The translations under genes and the position numbers were made by a program. Under the pieces are notes generated by a model, which saw nothing but the letters and a program-made list of their open reading frames with translations, was not told where the DNA came from and made no database searches. Below are positions 36,441 through 44,909 of a DNA stretch of 64,000 bases, piece after piece; positions within the stretch are counted from its first letter, which is position 1, and each line of letters begins with the position of its first letter. The stretch is from CAZBDV01 sp964490765. GTDB lineage: Bacteria > Cloacimonadota > Cloacimonadia > Cloacimonadales > JAJBBL01. The DNA lies in NCBI GenBank assembly GCA_964490765.1, contig CAZBDV010000002.1, positions 1 to 64,000 of the forward strand. The letters run 5' to 3'.

Positions 36441-36710
36441 ATGTCTTTAAGTAGTGAAGCCAAAGAGGCTATCATGGCAGAGTTCAGACTCCATGATTCA
36501 GACACCGGCTCGCCGGAGGTACAGATCGCGTTGTTAACACAACGTATAAAGGATATAACTGAGCATCTAAAGGTATATAAAAAAGATTTTCATACCAGAA
36601 GAAGTTTATTGATTCTGATCGGGCAACGCAAGAGGCTATTGAATTATCTAGCCAAGAAGGATATCGAGAGATATCGTAAGCTTATCAAGCGATTAGGATT
36701 GAGAAGATAA
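36441..36710 (+). CDS. rpsO: 30S ribosomal protein S15
   Basis: An 89-residue primary-binding small-subunit protein, full length. SLSSEAKEAIMAEFRLHD, DTGSPEVQIALLTQRI and the C-terminal RKRLLNYLAKKD with RYRKLIKRLGLRR are diagnostic. It binds 16S rRNA helices 20-22. AAGGAGG precedes the ATG at ideal spacing. The rpsO-pnp order is the same as in many bacteria, with an intrinsic terminator in between. Autoregulation by S15 is common in the family but no leader structure of a known type is recognised here. Confidence 0.97.
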   Translation: MSLSSEAKEAIMAEFRLHDSDTGSPEVQIALLTQRIKDITEHLKVYKKDFHTRRSLLILIGQRKRLLNYLAKKDIERYRKLIKRLGLRR

Positions 36711-36711
36711 G

Positions 36712-36736
36712 AGGGAACAGAGTTTCCCTTTTTTTT
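36712..36736 (+). terminator. Intrinsic terminator between rpsO and pnp
   Basis: AGGGAA (36712-36717) pairs with TTCCCT (36724-36729) around a six-base loop, directly followed by a run of eight T (36729-36736). The stem is short, so read-through into pnp is plausible, as in other rpsO-pnp pairs. Confidence 0.75.
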
Positions 36737-36843
36737 AATTGAACACGAAATTGAACAAGAGTGAATGACCATCCAATTACGATATCATTAATACCACACT
36801 CGTTGTCCAAATCAAGAAGAGTAGAGGAGAAGAAAGAAAAGTA

Positions 36844-39156
36844 ATGGAAGAACAAAAAATTGTTAAGAAATCTATCGAGTTAGCGGGAAGAACGCTAACC
36901 GTAGAGACCGGCAGAATGGCCAGACAGGCCGGAGGATCGGTGTTTTTGACCTATGGAGATACATCACTGTTAGTAACTGCTACAATGGCACCGACAGCGA
37001 CAGAGGGGACAGATTTTTTCCCCCTGACAGTAGATTATGTAGAGAAGATGTTTGCTGCCGGCAAAATACCGGGTGGATTCTTTAAGAGAGAGGCAAGGCC
37101 TTCAACACAAGCAACCCTGATCTCACGTTTGATCGACAGATCTATCAGACCCCTTTTTCAAGAAGGTCTGCGTAATCAGGTACATGTAGTTTTGACCACC
37201 CTGTCATATGATGAGGAGAACGACCCGGGAGTTCTGGGAATTTTCGGAGCCTCTCTGGCTCTCGGAATTTCAGAAATTCCCTTTAACGGCCCGATAGCAG
37301 GTGTTTGTGTCGGTTTACTGGATGATCAATTAGCGATCAACCCTTCGTTTACTGAGATGCAGGCGAGCAAGTTAGACCTGACTGTAGCTGGTTCAGAAAG
37401 TTCAGTCGTAATGACTGAAGCTGGTGCGAATGAGATCACTGAAGAACAGATGATGGAAGCGATTTACTTCGGGCACGACATGATAAAGGAACTGGTAGCA
37501 TTTCAGAAGGAATTTATTGCTGAATGTGGCAAACCGAAAAAAGAGATCGAGATTAAAGCTACTCCGCAGGAGATGATAGATGAGATTGAGAGCCAGCATG
37601 GAACTGCCATAAAAGAGGCGGCCAAGATAGTCGGGAAACTGGAACGTAGCGAGCGAATCGATCAAATTCGTGATAAGATGTTAGAACATTATCAGGAAAA
37701 GTATGATGAGAAGGAATATCAGGAAAAGGAATCAATACTAAAAAAGATATTCGATGACCTGGTTTACAGATTCGTCAGAGAAATGATAATCAAAGAGGAA
37801 CGTCGAGTCGATGGACGTGGATTGGATGAGATTAGAAAGATCAGTTGTGAGATTGATGTACTTCCCCGGGTTCACGGTTCAGCATTATTTACCAGGGGAG
37901 AGACACAATCTATCGGGACAGTGACTCTCGGTACTGCAACAGATGAACAGATAGTCGATGCTCTCGGTGAGGAATACAAGAAACCCTATTTCCTGCATTA
38001 TAATTTCCCACCCTTCAGTGTAGGTGAAGCAGGATTTATGAGAGGACCGGGAAGAAGAGAATTGGGTCACGGTGCTCTGGCAGAGAGAGCTCTTTCTGCT
38101 GTCATGCCTTCGAAGGACGAATTTCCCTATACGATAAGGATCGTCTCCGATATACTGGAGTCGAACGGTTCTTCTTCGATGGCGACTGTATGCAGTGGTT
38201 GTTTAGCTCTGATGTCTGCAGGTGTTCCAATAAGGAAGATCGTTGCTGGTATAGCTAACGGCCTGATTGTCGAAGGGGATACTTCGAAAGTCCTGACCGA
38301 TATAATCGGCATGGAAGATCATCTGGGTGATATGGATTTCAAGGTTACCGGAACCGAAGATGGCATCACTGCTATGCAGATGGACATCAAGGTCGAGGGA
38401 ATCACACGGGAAGTCATGCTGGAAGCCCTGACCAGGGCCAGAGAGGCGAGATTAAAGATAATCGAGACTATGCGTGATACGATTGCCGAACCACGCAAGG
38501 ATCTTTCAGTATATGCTCCGCGTATAGAATCATTTAAGGTCGATATAGATAAAATTGGAACGATTATCGGCCCTGGTGGCAAGACAATCAAATCTATTAT
38601 CGAAGATACAAAAGTAGCAATTGATATCTCTGATGACGGAACAGTCAATGTCAGCTCACCAGATGGAGAGGCTATTGAAAAGGCCAAGCAGAGAATCAAA
38701 GAACTTACCGACGAACCTGAAATCGGTGAGATCTATCAAGGTACTGTCAGTCGCGTCGAACCGTATGGAGCTTTTGTCAAATTCATGGGTGTCAAAGAAG
38801 GGCTGGTTCACGTCTCTCAACTCCACTTCTCGAGAGTCGAGAGTGCACATGATTTCCTCAAAGTAGGAGATATTGTCCGGGTTAAATATACCGGATCCGA
38901 TAAAGGTAAGATACAGCTTACTATGAAAGGTGTTGCCGGTAATGAATCTTATGCGGAGAATCTACCACCTCCCGGTGAAGGGAAACCTCGCAGTTATGAT
39001 CAGAATAGATCTAGCGACAGATCACGCAGTCGTGATTATGGCAGATCAGGTGACAGATCCCGCTCCTATGACCGTGGTGACAGAAAAGATCGTGATCGAG
39101 GCAGATCCGGAGACCGACGTGATTATCAAAAGAAGGGTGGCCGGGGCGATAGATAG
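36844..39156 (+). CDS. pnp: Polynucleotide phosphorylase
   Basis: A 770-residue 3'-5' exoribonuclease that degrades RNA with phosphate. Two RNase PH domains are complete (LTYGDTSLLVTATMA near residue 35; RVDGRGLDEIRKISCEID and LHYNFPPFSVGEAG further on; catalytic SNGSSSMATVCSG near 440). A KH domain (IGTIIGPGGKTIKSIIEDTK near 570) and an S1 domain (GEIYQGTVSRVEPYGAFVKF near 630) follow. The last 55 or so residues are an unusual Arg/Asp/Ser-rich tail with repeated DRSRS and YDRGDR units, absent from typical family members. The ATG at 36844 has only a distant GGAG. rpsO lies upstream. Confidence 0.96.
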   Translation: MEEQKIVKKSIELAGRTLTVETGRMARQAGGSVFLTYGDTSLLVTATMAPTATEGTDFFPLTVDYVEKMFAAGKIPGGFFKREARPSTQATLISRLIDRSIRPLFQEGLRNQVHVVLTTLSYDEENDPGVLGIFGASLALGISEIPFNGPIAGVCVGLLDDQLAINPSFTEMQASKLDLTVAGSESSVVMTEAGANEITEEQMMEAIYFGHDMIKELVAFQKEFIAECGKPKKEIEIKATPQEMIDEIESQHGTAIKEAAKIVGKLERSERIDQIRDKMLEHYQEKYDEKEYQEKESILKKIFDDLVYRFVREMIIKEERRVDGRGLDEIRKISCEIDVLPRVHGSALFTRGETQSIGTVTLGTATDEQIVDALGEEYKKPYFLHYNFPPFSVGEAGFMRGPGRRELGHGALAERALSAVMPSKDEFPYTIRIVSDILESNGSSSMATVCSGCLALMSAGVPIRKIVAGIANGLIVEGDTSKVLTDIIGMEDHLGDMDFKVTGTEDGITAMQMDIKVEGITREVMLEALTRAREARLKIIETMRDTIAEPRKDLSVYAPRIESFKVDIDKIGTIIGPGGKTIKSIIEDTKVAIDISDDGTVNVSSPDGEAIEKAKQRIKELTDEPEIGEIYQGTVSRVEPYGAFVKFMGVKEGLVHVSQLHFSRVESAHDFLKVGDIVRVKYTGSDKGKIQLTMKGVAGNESYAENLPPPGEGKPRSYDQNRSSDRSRSRDYGRSGDRSRSYDRGDRKDRDRGRSGDRRDYQKKGGRGDR

Positions 39157-39287
39157 ATGAGAATAGAGATCCTAAGAAGGGATTCTATACTCAGTCTATA
39201 GTCTAGTCAGTTAGTGTCAATGATATACGCTTGCTTTGAATGATAGTAATCAATTCAAGCTGCAGGCTGAAAAAGAATAGTAATTCT

Positions 39288-39314
39288 GGGGCAGTTTACG
39301 GACTGCCCTTTTTT
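39288..39314 (+). terminator. Intrinsic terminator between pnp and ahcY
   Basis: A seven-base stem (GGGCAGT at 39289-39295 with 39302-39308, extendable by a G-T pair) and a six-base loop are followed by six T (39309-39314). It ends only 23 bases before the ahcY ATG. It is either the pnp terminator or part of a leader attenuator for ahcY. No promoter with two clear boxes is seen between pnp and the hairpin. Confidence 0.75.
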
Positions 39315-39337
39315 GGAAGGAATAGAGGGTAAGAGTT

Positions 39338-40744
39338 ATGGACTACAGAATTAAGGATCCGCAACTGGCAGAATTTGGTAAAAAGGAAATTAGCCTGGCA
39401 GAGGTTGAAATGCCCGGGTTGATGGCTCTGAGAGAAAGGCACAGAGATAGCAAACCACTCTCCGGTGCCAGGATTAGCGGTAGTTTACATATGACAGTAC
39501 AGACAGCGGTATTAATAGAAACACTGGTGCAATTAGGTGCTGAGGTCCGCTGGGCGAGTTGCAATATCTATTCCACACAGGATCATGCAGCAGCGGCAAT
39601 GGTAAACAAGGGTGTTCCTATCTTTGCCTGGAAGGGCGAAATTCTTGAAGAGTATTGGTGGTGCACTCTGCAAGCTCTCACTTTCCCGGATAAGAATGGT
39701 CCGGATATGATAGTTGATGATGGGGGAGATGCAACACTGATGGTTCACATTGGATACCAACTGGAAGAGGAGTATCAACGAACAGGCAAACTTCCCTCTA
39801 TCGAAGCTCCTGATAAAGAGAGGAGAATTCTCAACAGACTTTTAATCGAGGAGATGGAAAAGGATCCTCAAAGGTGGCATAAGATAGCAGAGAATATCCG
39901 AGGTGTCAGCGAGGAGACTACAACCGGTGTAAGTAGGCTTTACCGCATGAACAGAGAGAAGAGACTACTCTTTCCTGCTATCAATGTTAATGATTCTGTG
40001 ACCAAATCAAAGTTTGATAATCTCTACGGCTGTCGTGAATCATTAGCAGACGGTATCAAGCGAGGAACAGATATCATGGTTGCCGGAAAAGTTGTTGTTA
40101 TCTGCGGTTATGGAGATGTCGGGAAAGGATGTGCTCAATCTATGCGTGGTTTTGGTGCCAGAGTTATCATAACCGAGATAGATCCGATATGTGCTCTTCA
40201 GGCAGCGATGGAGGGGTATGAGGTTAAAGTATTGGAAGATGTCATTGCCGATGCCGATATTGTAGTTACTGCTACCGGCAATTACCATGTCGTTACCGTT
40301 GACCATATGCTCAAAATGAAAAACAATGCTATAGTCTGTAACATTGGCCATTTCGATAATGAGATCGATGTTGACGGACTTTACAGTTTAAATGGTGTGA
40401 AGAAGGAGAATGTCAAACCCCAGGTAGATATCATTCATCTTCCTAATGGGAAAGCGATCATCCTTCTATCTGAAGGTCGTCTTGTGAATCTTGGTAATGC
40501 GACCGGACACCCCTCCTTTGTAATGAGTAATTCCTTTACCAATCAGGTTCTGGCACAGATCGATCTCTGGCAGAATAGTTATAAAATTGGGGTCTATACC
40601 CTTTCGAAGAAACTCGACGAAGAGGTGGCAAGACTTCATCTGAACAAGATCGGAGTGAAGCTGACGAAACTGACTCCGGAGCAGGCTGATTATATCGGGG
40701 TATCCGAAGAAGGACCATATAAACCGGAACACTACCGCTATTGA
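39338..40744 (+). CDS. ahcY: Adenosylhomocysteinase
   Basis: A 468-residue NAD-dependent hydrolase that converts S-adenosylhomocysteine to homocysteine and adenosine, clearing the product of SAM methyltransferases. Landmarks: GARISGSLHMTVQTAVLIE, SCNIYSTQDHAAAAMV, the SKFDNLYGCRESLADGI signature, the NAD site VVICGYGDVGKGCA near residue 250, and the terminal KLTPEQADYIGVSEEGPYKPEHYRY. Length and ends match the family. AGGG precedes the ATG. A terminator hairpin lies immediately upstream, which may matter for regulation. Confidence 0.97.
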   Translation: MDYRIKDPQLAEFGKKEISLAEVEMPGLMALRERHRDSKPLSGARISGSLHMTVQTAVLIETLVQLGAEVRWASCNIYSTQDHAAAAMVNKGVPIFAWKGEILEEYWWCTLQALTFPDKNGPDMIVDDGGDATLMVHIGYQLEEEYQRTGKLPSIEAPDKERRILNRLLIEEMEKDPQRWHKIAENIRGVSEETTTGVSRLYRMNREKRLLFPAINVNDSVTKSKFDNLYGCRESLADGIKRGTDIMVAGKVVVICGYGDVGKGCAQSMRGFGARVIITEIDPICALQAAMEGYEVKVLEDVIADADIVVTATGNYHVVTVDHMLKMKNNAIVCNIGHFDNEIDVDGLYSLNGVKKENVKPQVDIIHLPNGKAIILLSEGRLVNLGNATGHPSFVMSNSFTNQVLAQIDLWQNSYKIGVYTLSKKLDEEVARLHLNKIGVKLTKLTPEQADYIGVSEEGPYKPEHYRY

Positions 40745-40879
40745 CGCACTTTACAATAAAAATACCCTCGTAAGAGTTTGAGATATGTAAAAAAGAAGTG
40801 ACTGCTCAGTATAGAGAAGCAGATATGCTATAGATTGAGAGAAGATTATTAGACTGGAATTATAAAGGAGAAACAGCAG

Positions 40880-42178
40880 ATGAGCCTAATAGAGAAGATT
40901 GAGAAGAGAGAAGCCAGGGTAGCTGTAGTCGGATTAGGATATGTAGGCCTACCTATGGTCGTTACTGTTGCCCGCAACGGTTTTAAAGTACTCGGTTTTG
41001 ATATTCAGCAGAAACGGGTAGATCAGATCAACCGTGGTGAGAATTATATCGGTGATGTTGATTCTACTGAGCTTAAATCTCTTGTTGAAAAGAATCTAAT
41101 AACTGCAACCGTCGATTATTCGAAGATTAAGGATATGGATGTTATTCTTGTCGCAGTCCCGACACCACTCGATAAATACAAGCAACCGGATTCCTCCTAC
41201 GTGGTATCTTCGACCAGGAGTATTGCCGAAAATATCTCTAAAGATACACTTCTCGTACTTGAGAGTACCACTTATCCCGGTACCACAAGGGAGATAGTGA
41301 CTCCTGAAATTGAAAAGAGGGGTTTTGTTGTCGGTAGAGATCTGTTTATCGCCTTTTCTCCAGAAAGGGTAGATCCGGGTAATTTGTCGTTTAAGACCGA
41401 TAATACACCCAAGGTCGTTGGTGGGATGACACCGGAGTGTAATCGAATAGCCGAGATTTTTTATAAGTCCGTTCTGAAGGCCGATGTTTTCATGGTATCA
41501 TCCCCTGAAGTGGCAGAGATGGAGAAGATCTACGAGAATACATTCCGTAATATCAATATTGCTCTGGCTAATGAGATGACCATACTCTGCGAGAAGATGG
41601 GAATAGATATCTGGGAAGTAATTGAGGCTGCGAGCACTAAACCGTACGGTTTTATGCCATTTTACCCCGGACCAGGTATTGGTGGCCACTGCATTCCTCT
41701 TGACCCCTTCTATCTTACCTGGAAAGCGAGAGAATTCAATTATCATACTCGTCTGATAGAGCTGGCCGGTGAGATTAACAATTCAATGCCCGATTTTGTA
41801 GTAAACAAGGCCATGTCCATATTGAATAAACGAGGTAAGGCTATTTCCCGCTCCAAGATACTTTTAATCGGAGCTGCTTATAAAAAAGATATAGAAGATA
41901 TTAGAGAATCTCCTATCCAGATGGTGATTAACCTGCTGGAGAAAACAGGGTGTTATCCCAATTATAATGATCCCTATATTCCCGAGTTCGTAAACGAAAT
42001 CAATCATAAACATTACAGGTCGGTAGAACTGGACAGGATCGATAAATACGATCTGGTAATAATCATTACGGATCATTCAGTTTACGATTACCAGGATATT
42101 ATTGAAAGGTCAGAGCTAATACTCGATACGAGACTGGCTACTAACGGGATACGATCGGAGAAAATTATCAGGTTGTAA
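40880..42178 (+). CDS. Nucleotide sugar dehydrogenase, UDP-HexNAc 6-dehydrogenase type
   Basis: A 432-residue NAD-dependent dehydrogenase that oxidises C6 of a UDP-sugar to a uronic acid in two steps. NAD site VVGLGYVGLPM near residue 16; catalytic cysteine in GIGGHCIPLDPFY near 271; the C-terminal domain starts with KILLIGAAYKKDIEDIRESP. The GHCIPLDP form and PTPLDKYKQPDSSYV point to the WbpA/WbpO-like class acting on UDP-GlcNAc or UDP-GalNAc, unlike the UDP-glucose type encoded at 44910. Products feed surface polysaccharides. AAGGAG lies about nine bases upstream. It is followed 39 bases later by an antiterminator gene. Confidence 0.9.
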   Translation: MSLIEKIEKREARVAVVGLGYVGLPMVVTVARNGFKVLGFDIQQKRVDQINRGENYIGDVDSTELKSLVEKNLITATVDYSKIKDMDVILVAVPTPLDKYKQPDSSYVVSSTRSIAENISKDTLLVLESTTYPGTTREIVTPEIEKRGFVVGRDLFIAFSPERVDPGNLSFKTDNTPKVVGGMTPECNRIAEIFYKSVLKADVFMVSSPEVAEMEKIYENTFRNINIALANEMTILCEKMGIDIWEVIEAASTKPYGFMPFYPGPGIGGHCIPLDPFYLTWKAREFNYHTRLIELAGEINNSMPDFVVNKAMSILNKRGKAISRSKILLIGAAYKKDIEDIRESPIQMVINLLEKTGCYPNYNDPYIPEFVNEINHKHYRSVELDRIDKYDLVIIITDHSVYDYQDIIERSELILDTRLATNGIRSEKIIRL

Positions 42179-42217
42179 CTGATAAGTCTGATAATATCCG
42201 TAATCAGGAGTAAACCC

Positions 42218-42778
42218 TTGGCTGAAAGAGAGAATGATACTATCGAAATCTATGGAGAACTCGAACCGGGAGATGACGGATCGAGATGGTTTGCCATTTA
42301 TACAAAACCCCGCAGAGAAAAAAAATTGGCCGATTACGCTCTGAAGAATAAAATCTGTTACTATCTTCCCCTGATCGAGAGTGTGAAACACTATGACCGG
42401 AAAAAGGTCATATATACCAAACCGATGTTTACCAGTTATATCTTTGTTAGAGCAACTTATGAACAGAAACAGCTGTTGATTGTCTCTGGCCATACCGTCT
42501 CATTCATCAGGGTTAAAGATGAGGCGAGTTTCCTGAAAGAGCTACGCTATATTCAACTGATTAGAACCAAAAAGGTAGAAGCTGCTCCCCACCAGTATCT
42601 GGAAAAGGGATCCTGGGTCAGGTTTAAAGAGGGACCACTGAAAGGGGTTGTTGGATTAGTTGCCGATTGTCGTAATATTAAGAAAGTCGTTATGCAGGTT
42701 AATATCTTGCGGCGGGCTATATCTGTTACTGCCGAAACCAATCAATTAGAAGTACTCGAAGATTACGAAGAAGAATAG
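42218..42778 (+). CDS. UpxY/RfaH-like NusG paralogue (transcription antiterminator)
   Basis: A 186-residue specialised NusG protein. It starts at TTG (42218) seven bases after AGGAG. An acidic lead of about 20 residues precedes the NGN domain (RWFAIYTKPRREKKLADYAL, YYLPLIESVKHYDRKK, KPMFTSYIFVRA) and the KOW motif (GSWVRFKEGPLKGVVGLV near 128-146). The housekeeping NusG is normally in the secE-rplK region, so this is a paralogue. UpxY-type proteins relieve termination within long polysaccharide operons; here only a sugar-nucleotide dehydrogenase upstream suggests such a link, and no large glycan operon follows. Confidence 0.88.
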   Translation: MAERENDTIEIYGELEPGDDGSRWFAIYTKPRREKKLADYALKNKICYYLPLIESVKHYDRKKVIYTKPMFTSYIFVRATYEQKQLLIVSGHTVSFIRVKDEASFLKELRYIQLIRTKKVEAAPHQYLEKGSWVRFKEGPLKGVVGLVADCRNIKKVVMQVNILRRAISVTAETNQLEVLEDYEEE

Positions 42779-42987
42779 TGATGGTATAGAGGTTCATTCA
42801 AACGGAGTAATGAATCGTTGACAGAATATAAATTGTATTGACTGGTTGAGTAACAGTGAAAATAGTATATGAAATTGATAAAAGAATATTGAAGGTGCTG
42901 AATTTTGGCAGCATAAAGAAACTATGCTCGAATCATTAAATCTGACTGGTAGATTCGGGTTAACCGATCAAACAAGGAGAGTTTAAG

Positions 42988-43965
42988 ATGACTGTAATTG
43001 ATCTGGAACAAAAAGCCCGTGGGTTATGGAGTAATCAGAAGAGACTGCTGTTACTCATAATAATCATTATCGGTTTATTGATTATTATCGGAACCGGGCT
43101 TTATACAATAGACCCTGAAGAAGTAGGAGTTATACAGAGGTTCGGGAGATATACCCATACAACCGAACCAGGATTACGTTTTAAAATACCATTCGGTGTC
43201 GATAGAGTGACAAAGGTTAAAGTCAAATACGTCTATAAAGAGGAATTTGGCTTTAGAACTCTGGAAGTTGGCTCGGCAGCAACGAGATATTCACAGAGAG
43301 ACTATTCAGACGAATCTCTGATGTTAACTGGAGATCTTAATATAGCTGATGTGGAATGGATCATCCAGTATCAGATCAATGATCCTTTAAAATACCTCTT
43401 TAATGTTCGTGATGTTACCGGCACACTCAGAAATCTTTCTGAATCCTCTATGCGACAGGTGGTCGGAGATCATAGTGTAGATGAGGTGATAGTCCTTAAT
43501 CGTCAGGAAGTGGCATATGAGACCAGAATGATTCTTCAGCAACTTCTCGATGATTACGAAACCGGGCTGGAGATAAGAACAGTCAACCTGCAGAACGTAA
43601 CTCCACCACTACCTGTGCAACCGGCATTCAATGAAGTTAATGCGGCCCTGCAGGAAGAGGAGAGAATCGTCAATGAAGCAAGACAGAAATATAATCAGAT
43701 AATTCCAGAAGCGCGTGGGAAGGCACGGCAGGTAGTCGAACAGGCTGAAGGGTATGCAGTCAACAGAGTTAATAGAGCTACTGGTGAAGCGAATAGATTC
43801 ACAGATGTCTGGCGAGAGTATAACCGTGCCAGAACGGTTACCAGAAGAAGATTATACCTCGAGACAATGGAAGAAATCCTGCAAAATCTCGATAAAGTCT
43901 ATATTGTTGATGAAGACCAGTCAGGAATTTTACCCCTGCTTAACCTGGAACAGAGGGGGGAATAA
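42988..43965 (+). CDS. hflK: Membrane protease modulator HflK (SPFH family)
   Basis: A 325-residue membrane protein. Residues 18-44 are one strongly hydrophobic segment (LLLLIIIIIGLLIIIG). The SPFH domain follows (DPEEVGVIQRFGRYTHT, GLRFKIPFGVDRVTKV, LTGDLNIADVEWIIQYQI), then a long coiled coil with EARGKARQVVEQAEGYAVNRVNRA. HflK and HflC form a cage-like complex around the FtsH protease in the inner membrane, facing the periplasm. The ATG follows AAGGAG. Its stop overlaps the hflC start by one base (TAATG). Confidence 0.93.
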   Translation: MTVIDLEQKARGLWSNQKRLLLLIIIIIGLLIIIGTGLYTIDPEEVGVIQRFGRYTHTTEPGLRFKIPFGVDRVTKVKVKYVYKEEFGFRTLEVGSAATRYSQRDYSDESLMLTGDLNIADVEWIIQYQINDPLKYLFNVRDVTGTLRNLSESSMRQVVGDHSVDEVIVLNRQEVAYETRMILQQLLDDYETGLEIRTVNLQNVTPPLPVQPAFNEVNAALQEEERIVNEARQKYNQIIPEARGKARQVVEQAEGYAVNRVNRATGEANRFTDVWREYNRARTVTRRRLYLETMEEILQNLDKVYIVDEDQSGILPLLNLEQRGE

Positions 43966-44900
43966 TGAAGAATATAATACTGATTATCCTGGCAATTATA
44001 TTATTGATAGTCATAGTGAACTCTCTTTATATCATCGATGAGACAGAGCAGGTGATTATAACTCAGTTTGGTGAGCCGATTGGTGAAGCAAGAACAAATG
44101 CCGGACTCAAGTTAAAAATCCCCTTTATCCAGCAGGTTCACAGGTTCGAGAAGAGAATACTACAATGGGATGGCGAACAGAATCAGATACCGACTCAGGA
44201 TAAGAAATTCATCTGGGTCGATACTTTCGCCCGCTGGCGGATTGTCGAACCTCTCCTTTTTTACCAGACAGTACGATCTGAAACTTTTGCCCAAAGCAGA
44301 TTAGATGATATTATCGATGGTATTACTCGTGACATTATCACCCTCAATCAACTGATAGAGATAGTGAGAGATACCGACCGAGATATGGCATTTGCTATTG
44401 AAATTGACTTCGAGACCGATTATTACGAAGAGATCAAAACACCGATTATGGTTGGAAGAAGAGCTATTGCAGATTCCATATTTGCAACTGCCCACCCACT
44501 AATAGAGCAATTTGGTATTGAGCTGATCGACGTTCAGATCAAACGAGTTAACTACATCGAAGATGTCAGGAAAGAGGTTTATGAGCGTATGAGCTCGGAG
44601 AGAAAGCAGATTGCTGATCGTTACAGGTCGAGTGGACAGGGGAGAGCAGCCGAAATACTTGGAAGGATGGACCGTGATCTCAAACAGATCGAATCAGAAG
44701 CATACAGGACGGCTCAGGAAATAATGGGACGGGCTGATGCTGAAGCTACTACAACATATGCTGCTGCATACAACCGTGATCCCGATTTCTTCGAGTTCAT
44801 AAGAACTATGGATGCATATCGCAATACGATTAATGATAAAAACAGACTCATTATCACAACCGATAGTGATTTCTATAAATTTCTTAAAAAAGGAGATTAA
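43965..44900 (+). CDS. hflC: Membrane protease modulator HflC (SPFH family)
   Basis: A 311-residue partner of HflK. Residues 3-22 are the membrane anchor (NIILIILAIILLIVIVNSLY); the SPFH domain carries DETEQVIITQFGEPIGEA, NAGLKLKIPFIQQVHRFEKR and DKKFIWVDTFARWRI. The coiled-coil region has IDVQIKRVNYIEDVRKEVYERM and the HflC hallmark RYRSSGQGRAAEI. Start overlaps the hflK stop by one base and is preceded by AGGGGGG, consistent with stoichiometric production. It ends nine bases before the UDP-glucose dehydrogenase gene, so these unlike functions share a transcript. Confidence 0.93.
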   Translation: MKNIILIILAIILLIVIVNSLYIIDETEQVIITQFGEPIGEARTNAGLKLKIPFIQQVHRFEKRILQWDGEQNQIPTQDKKFIWVDTFARWRIVEPLLFYQTVRSETFAQSRLDDIIDGITRDIITLNQLIEIVRDTDRDMAFAIEIDFETDYYEEIKTPIMVGRRAIADSIFATAHPLIEQFGIELIDVQIKRVNYIEDVRKEVYERMSSERKQIADRYRSSGQGRAAEILGRMDRDLKQIESEAYRTAQEIMGRADAEATTTYAAAYNRDPDFFEFIRTMDAYRNTINDKNRLIITTDSDFYKFLKKGD

Positions 44901-44909
44901 GGAGGATTG

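Noticed and set aside
39157..39337. SAH or SAM riboswitch upstream of ahcY
   Set aside because: I looked for the conserved cores of the known SAH and SAM classes and did not find them; only the terminator hairpin is supported.
42429..42493. 125-codon minus-strand frame (42116-42493) across the UpxY-like gene
   Set aside because: Antisense to two well-supported genes and without a ribosome site.
42779..42987. Promoter from the TTGACA at 42818 or the TTGACT at 42838 before hflK
   Set aside because: No acceptable -10 at normal spacing from either box.
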